Shown: one piece after another, positions 62,789 through 64,000 of the stretch | Numbering within the stretch: the first letter of the stretch is position 1 | Layout: each line of letters opens with the position of its first letter | From: Lacrimispora celerecrescens | GTDB lineage: Bacteria; Bacillota; Clostridia; Lachnospirales; Lachnospiraceae | Length of the DNA stretch: 64,000 bases | Direction: 5' to 3' | Assembly (NCBI RefSeq): GCF_000732605.1 | Contig: NZ_JPME01000006.1 | Coordinates: forward strand, 62,001 to 126,000 | Notes under the pieces: model-generated | The model's input: the letters and a program-made list of their open reading frames with translations, nothing else | Told to the model about the DNA's origin: nothing | Databases searched by the model: none | Made by a program: the position numbers and the translations under genes

Positions 62789-64000
62789 ATGAAATCCCAG
62801 GAATTGATTTTGTACCGCAATTTGAATCATCGTGAACTTTTTGACAAGATCGCCGGGCTGTTGAGCCCGGAACAGTGGTCTAAAACAGAAACAATGCCGG
62901 ATTCCTATGCCTGTGCCGGTCAGCTCACTGAGCTGGCGGCTTCCTATGGCTTCGAGGGGAATCTCTGGCATTGTTTTTTAGCATTCAGCCTGGCAAACAA
63001 TGAAAACGCCTATAGTACCTCCTGTGAGATCGTAGGCCCTGTAAAAGGGACTTTGAACGAGCTGGCTGCCCATGATTTCCGGATCATAAAAGAATTGTTT
63101 GATCATGACATCCGAAAGCTGGACCGTATAAATCCCGGGGAGGGGATATGGACCGCCCTTTCCGATTACCAGACTGCAGACGGCAGCAGCAAGATCTATA
63201 ATAAGAGGATCAGGGATCAGATCGTTGCCCTGGCCGTTGCCTTAGAACAAGCGGAGGATGAGACTGTTTTTGCTTCTGAGATAACAGAATTTTACCGCAG
63301 GTTTGGGGTAGGGAAGTTCGGTCTTAATAAAGCCTTCCGCATCGAGGAAGCAATTGGCGAACCTCAGATCCTGCCGATCACCAGCATTGAACATGTCCAT
63401 TTAGACGATATCATCGGTTACCAGCTCCAAAAGCAGAAGCTGATCGAAAATACGGAGGCTTTCTTAAACGGGCGGGCTGCCAATAACGTTTTACTGTTCG
63501 GTGACAGCGGGACCGGAAAATCCTCCAGCATTAAGGCTGTGCTTAATGAATATTATGACAGGGGGCTTCGGATCATCGAAGTCTATAAGCATCAATTCAA
63601 ATCCCTATCAAAGGTTCAGGAGCAGGTGAAGGATCGGAATTACAAATTTATTATTTATATGGATGACTTATCCTTTGAGGATTCGGAATTGGAGTATAAG
63701 TATTTAAAGGCGATCATTGAAGGCGGCCTTGGGAAAAAGCCGGGTAATGTGCTGATCTATGCCACCTCCAACCGCAGGCATCTCATACGGGAAAAATTCA
63801 GTGATAAAAGGGAACTGGATGATGACTTACATAATAATGACACCGTCCAGGAAAAGCTTTCCCTGGTGGCTCGCTTTGGGGTGACCATCTACTTTGGCTC
63901 GCCGGACAGAAGGGAGTTCCAGGAGATTGTAGGGGCGCTGGCCGCCCGCAGCGACATAAATATGCCTCTGGAAGAATTGTATGCAAAAGCAAATATATGG
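62789..64000 (+). CDS. DUF815 family AAA+ ATPase (cut by the window end)
   Basis: The frame is open from ATG 62789 (AAAGGAGG 6 bases upstream) to the end of the window, 404 codons, so the C-terminus is missing. Residues 1 to about 190 are helical. Walker A is VLLFGDSGTGKSSSIKAV near 240, and the Walker B-like FIIYMDDLSFEDSE lies near 290. ATSNRRHLIREKFSD is typical of DUF815 ATPases. Their function is not established. It follows pheA by 12 bases and is probably co-transcribed with it. Confidence 0.88.
   Translation, partial: MKSQELILYRNLNHRELFDKIAGLLSPEQWSKTETMPDSYACAGQLTELAASYGFEGNLWHCFLAFSLANNENAYSTSCEIVGPVKGTLNELAAHDFRIIKELFDHDIRKLDRINPGEGIWTALSDYQTADGSSKIYNKRIRDQIVALAVALEQAEDETVFASEITEFYRRFGVGKFGLNKAFRIEEAIGEPQILPITSIEHVHLDDIIGYQLQKQKLIENTEAFLNGRAANNVLLFGDSGTGKSSSIKAVLNEYYDRGLRIIEVYKHQFKSLSKVQEQVKDRNYKFIIYMDDLSFEDSELEYKYLKAIIEGGLGKKPGNVLIYATSNRRHLIREKFSDKRELDDDLHNNDTVQEKLSLVARFGVTIYFGSPDRREFQEIVGALAARSDINMPLEELYAKANIW

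Overview
The window looks like the chromosome of an anaerobic clostridium of the family Lachnospiraceae (Lacrimispora / Clostridium cluster XIVa type). This is judged from the gene families, the strong AGGAGG ribosome sites, the sigma-A promoters, the rho-rpmE-DUF1385-prmC-prfA order, and the many PTS, ABC and glycoside hydrolase genes. No rRNA, tRNA or CRISPR array was seen. The taxonomic call is an inference.

Region 1 (1 to about 24.6 kb) is accessory and devoted to the cell surface. It holds two secreted proteins with choline/glucan-binding type wall repeats, a 52-residue membrane peptide, a single-stranded DNA-binding protein of the kind carried by mobile elements, a secreted transglutaminase-like protein, and a giant SpaA/Cna-B-type adhesin. 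The adhesin covers about 14 kb and is split by a one-base frameshift just before its LPKTG-anchored last quarter; a membrane-anchored partner of unknown function overlaps its end. Between ssb and the transglutaminase gene lies a compact locus that looks like a type I toxin-antitoxin system: a 33-residue holin-like toxin, its promoter and terminator, and a convergent antisense RNA with its own promoter and terminator.

Region 2 (24.6 to 32.4 kb) is core: a Gfo/Idh/MocA oxidoreductase, rarA, rho (with a one-base frameshift), rpmE, a DUF1385 gene, prmC and prfA.

Region 3 (32.5 to 39.0 kb) is a sugar-uptake locus. A PRD-domain regulator precedes PTS IIA, IIB and IIC genes of the lactose/cellobiose family, a GH4 phospho-glycosidase and a GH46 chitosanase lipoprotein. 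The regulator and the PTS operon share a 76-bp upstream sequence, which suggests one activator-dependent promoter design. Together the genes suggest cleavage of chitosan outside the cell, import and phosphorylation of the dimer, and hydrolysis inside.

Region 4 (39.0 to 49.6 kb) has uppP, a YesN/YesM two-component system, and a divergent operon of two sugar permeases, a binding lipoprotein and a GH38 alpha-mannosidase, followed by a small MITE-like inverted repeat.

Region 5 (49.6 to 64 kb) is mostly housekeeping: a cysteine desulfidase-like gene with a divergent LysR regulator, a second Gfo/Idh/MocA gene, a MATE exporter, clpB, asparaginase, a DUF4250 gene, cardiolipin synthase, a type IV ABC permease-like protein, plsC, pheA, and a DUF815 ATPase cut by the window end.
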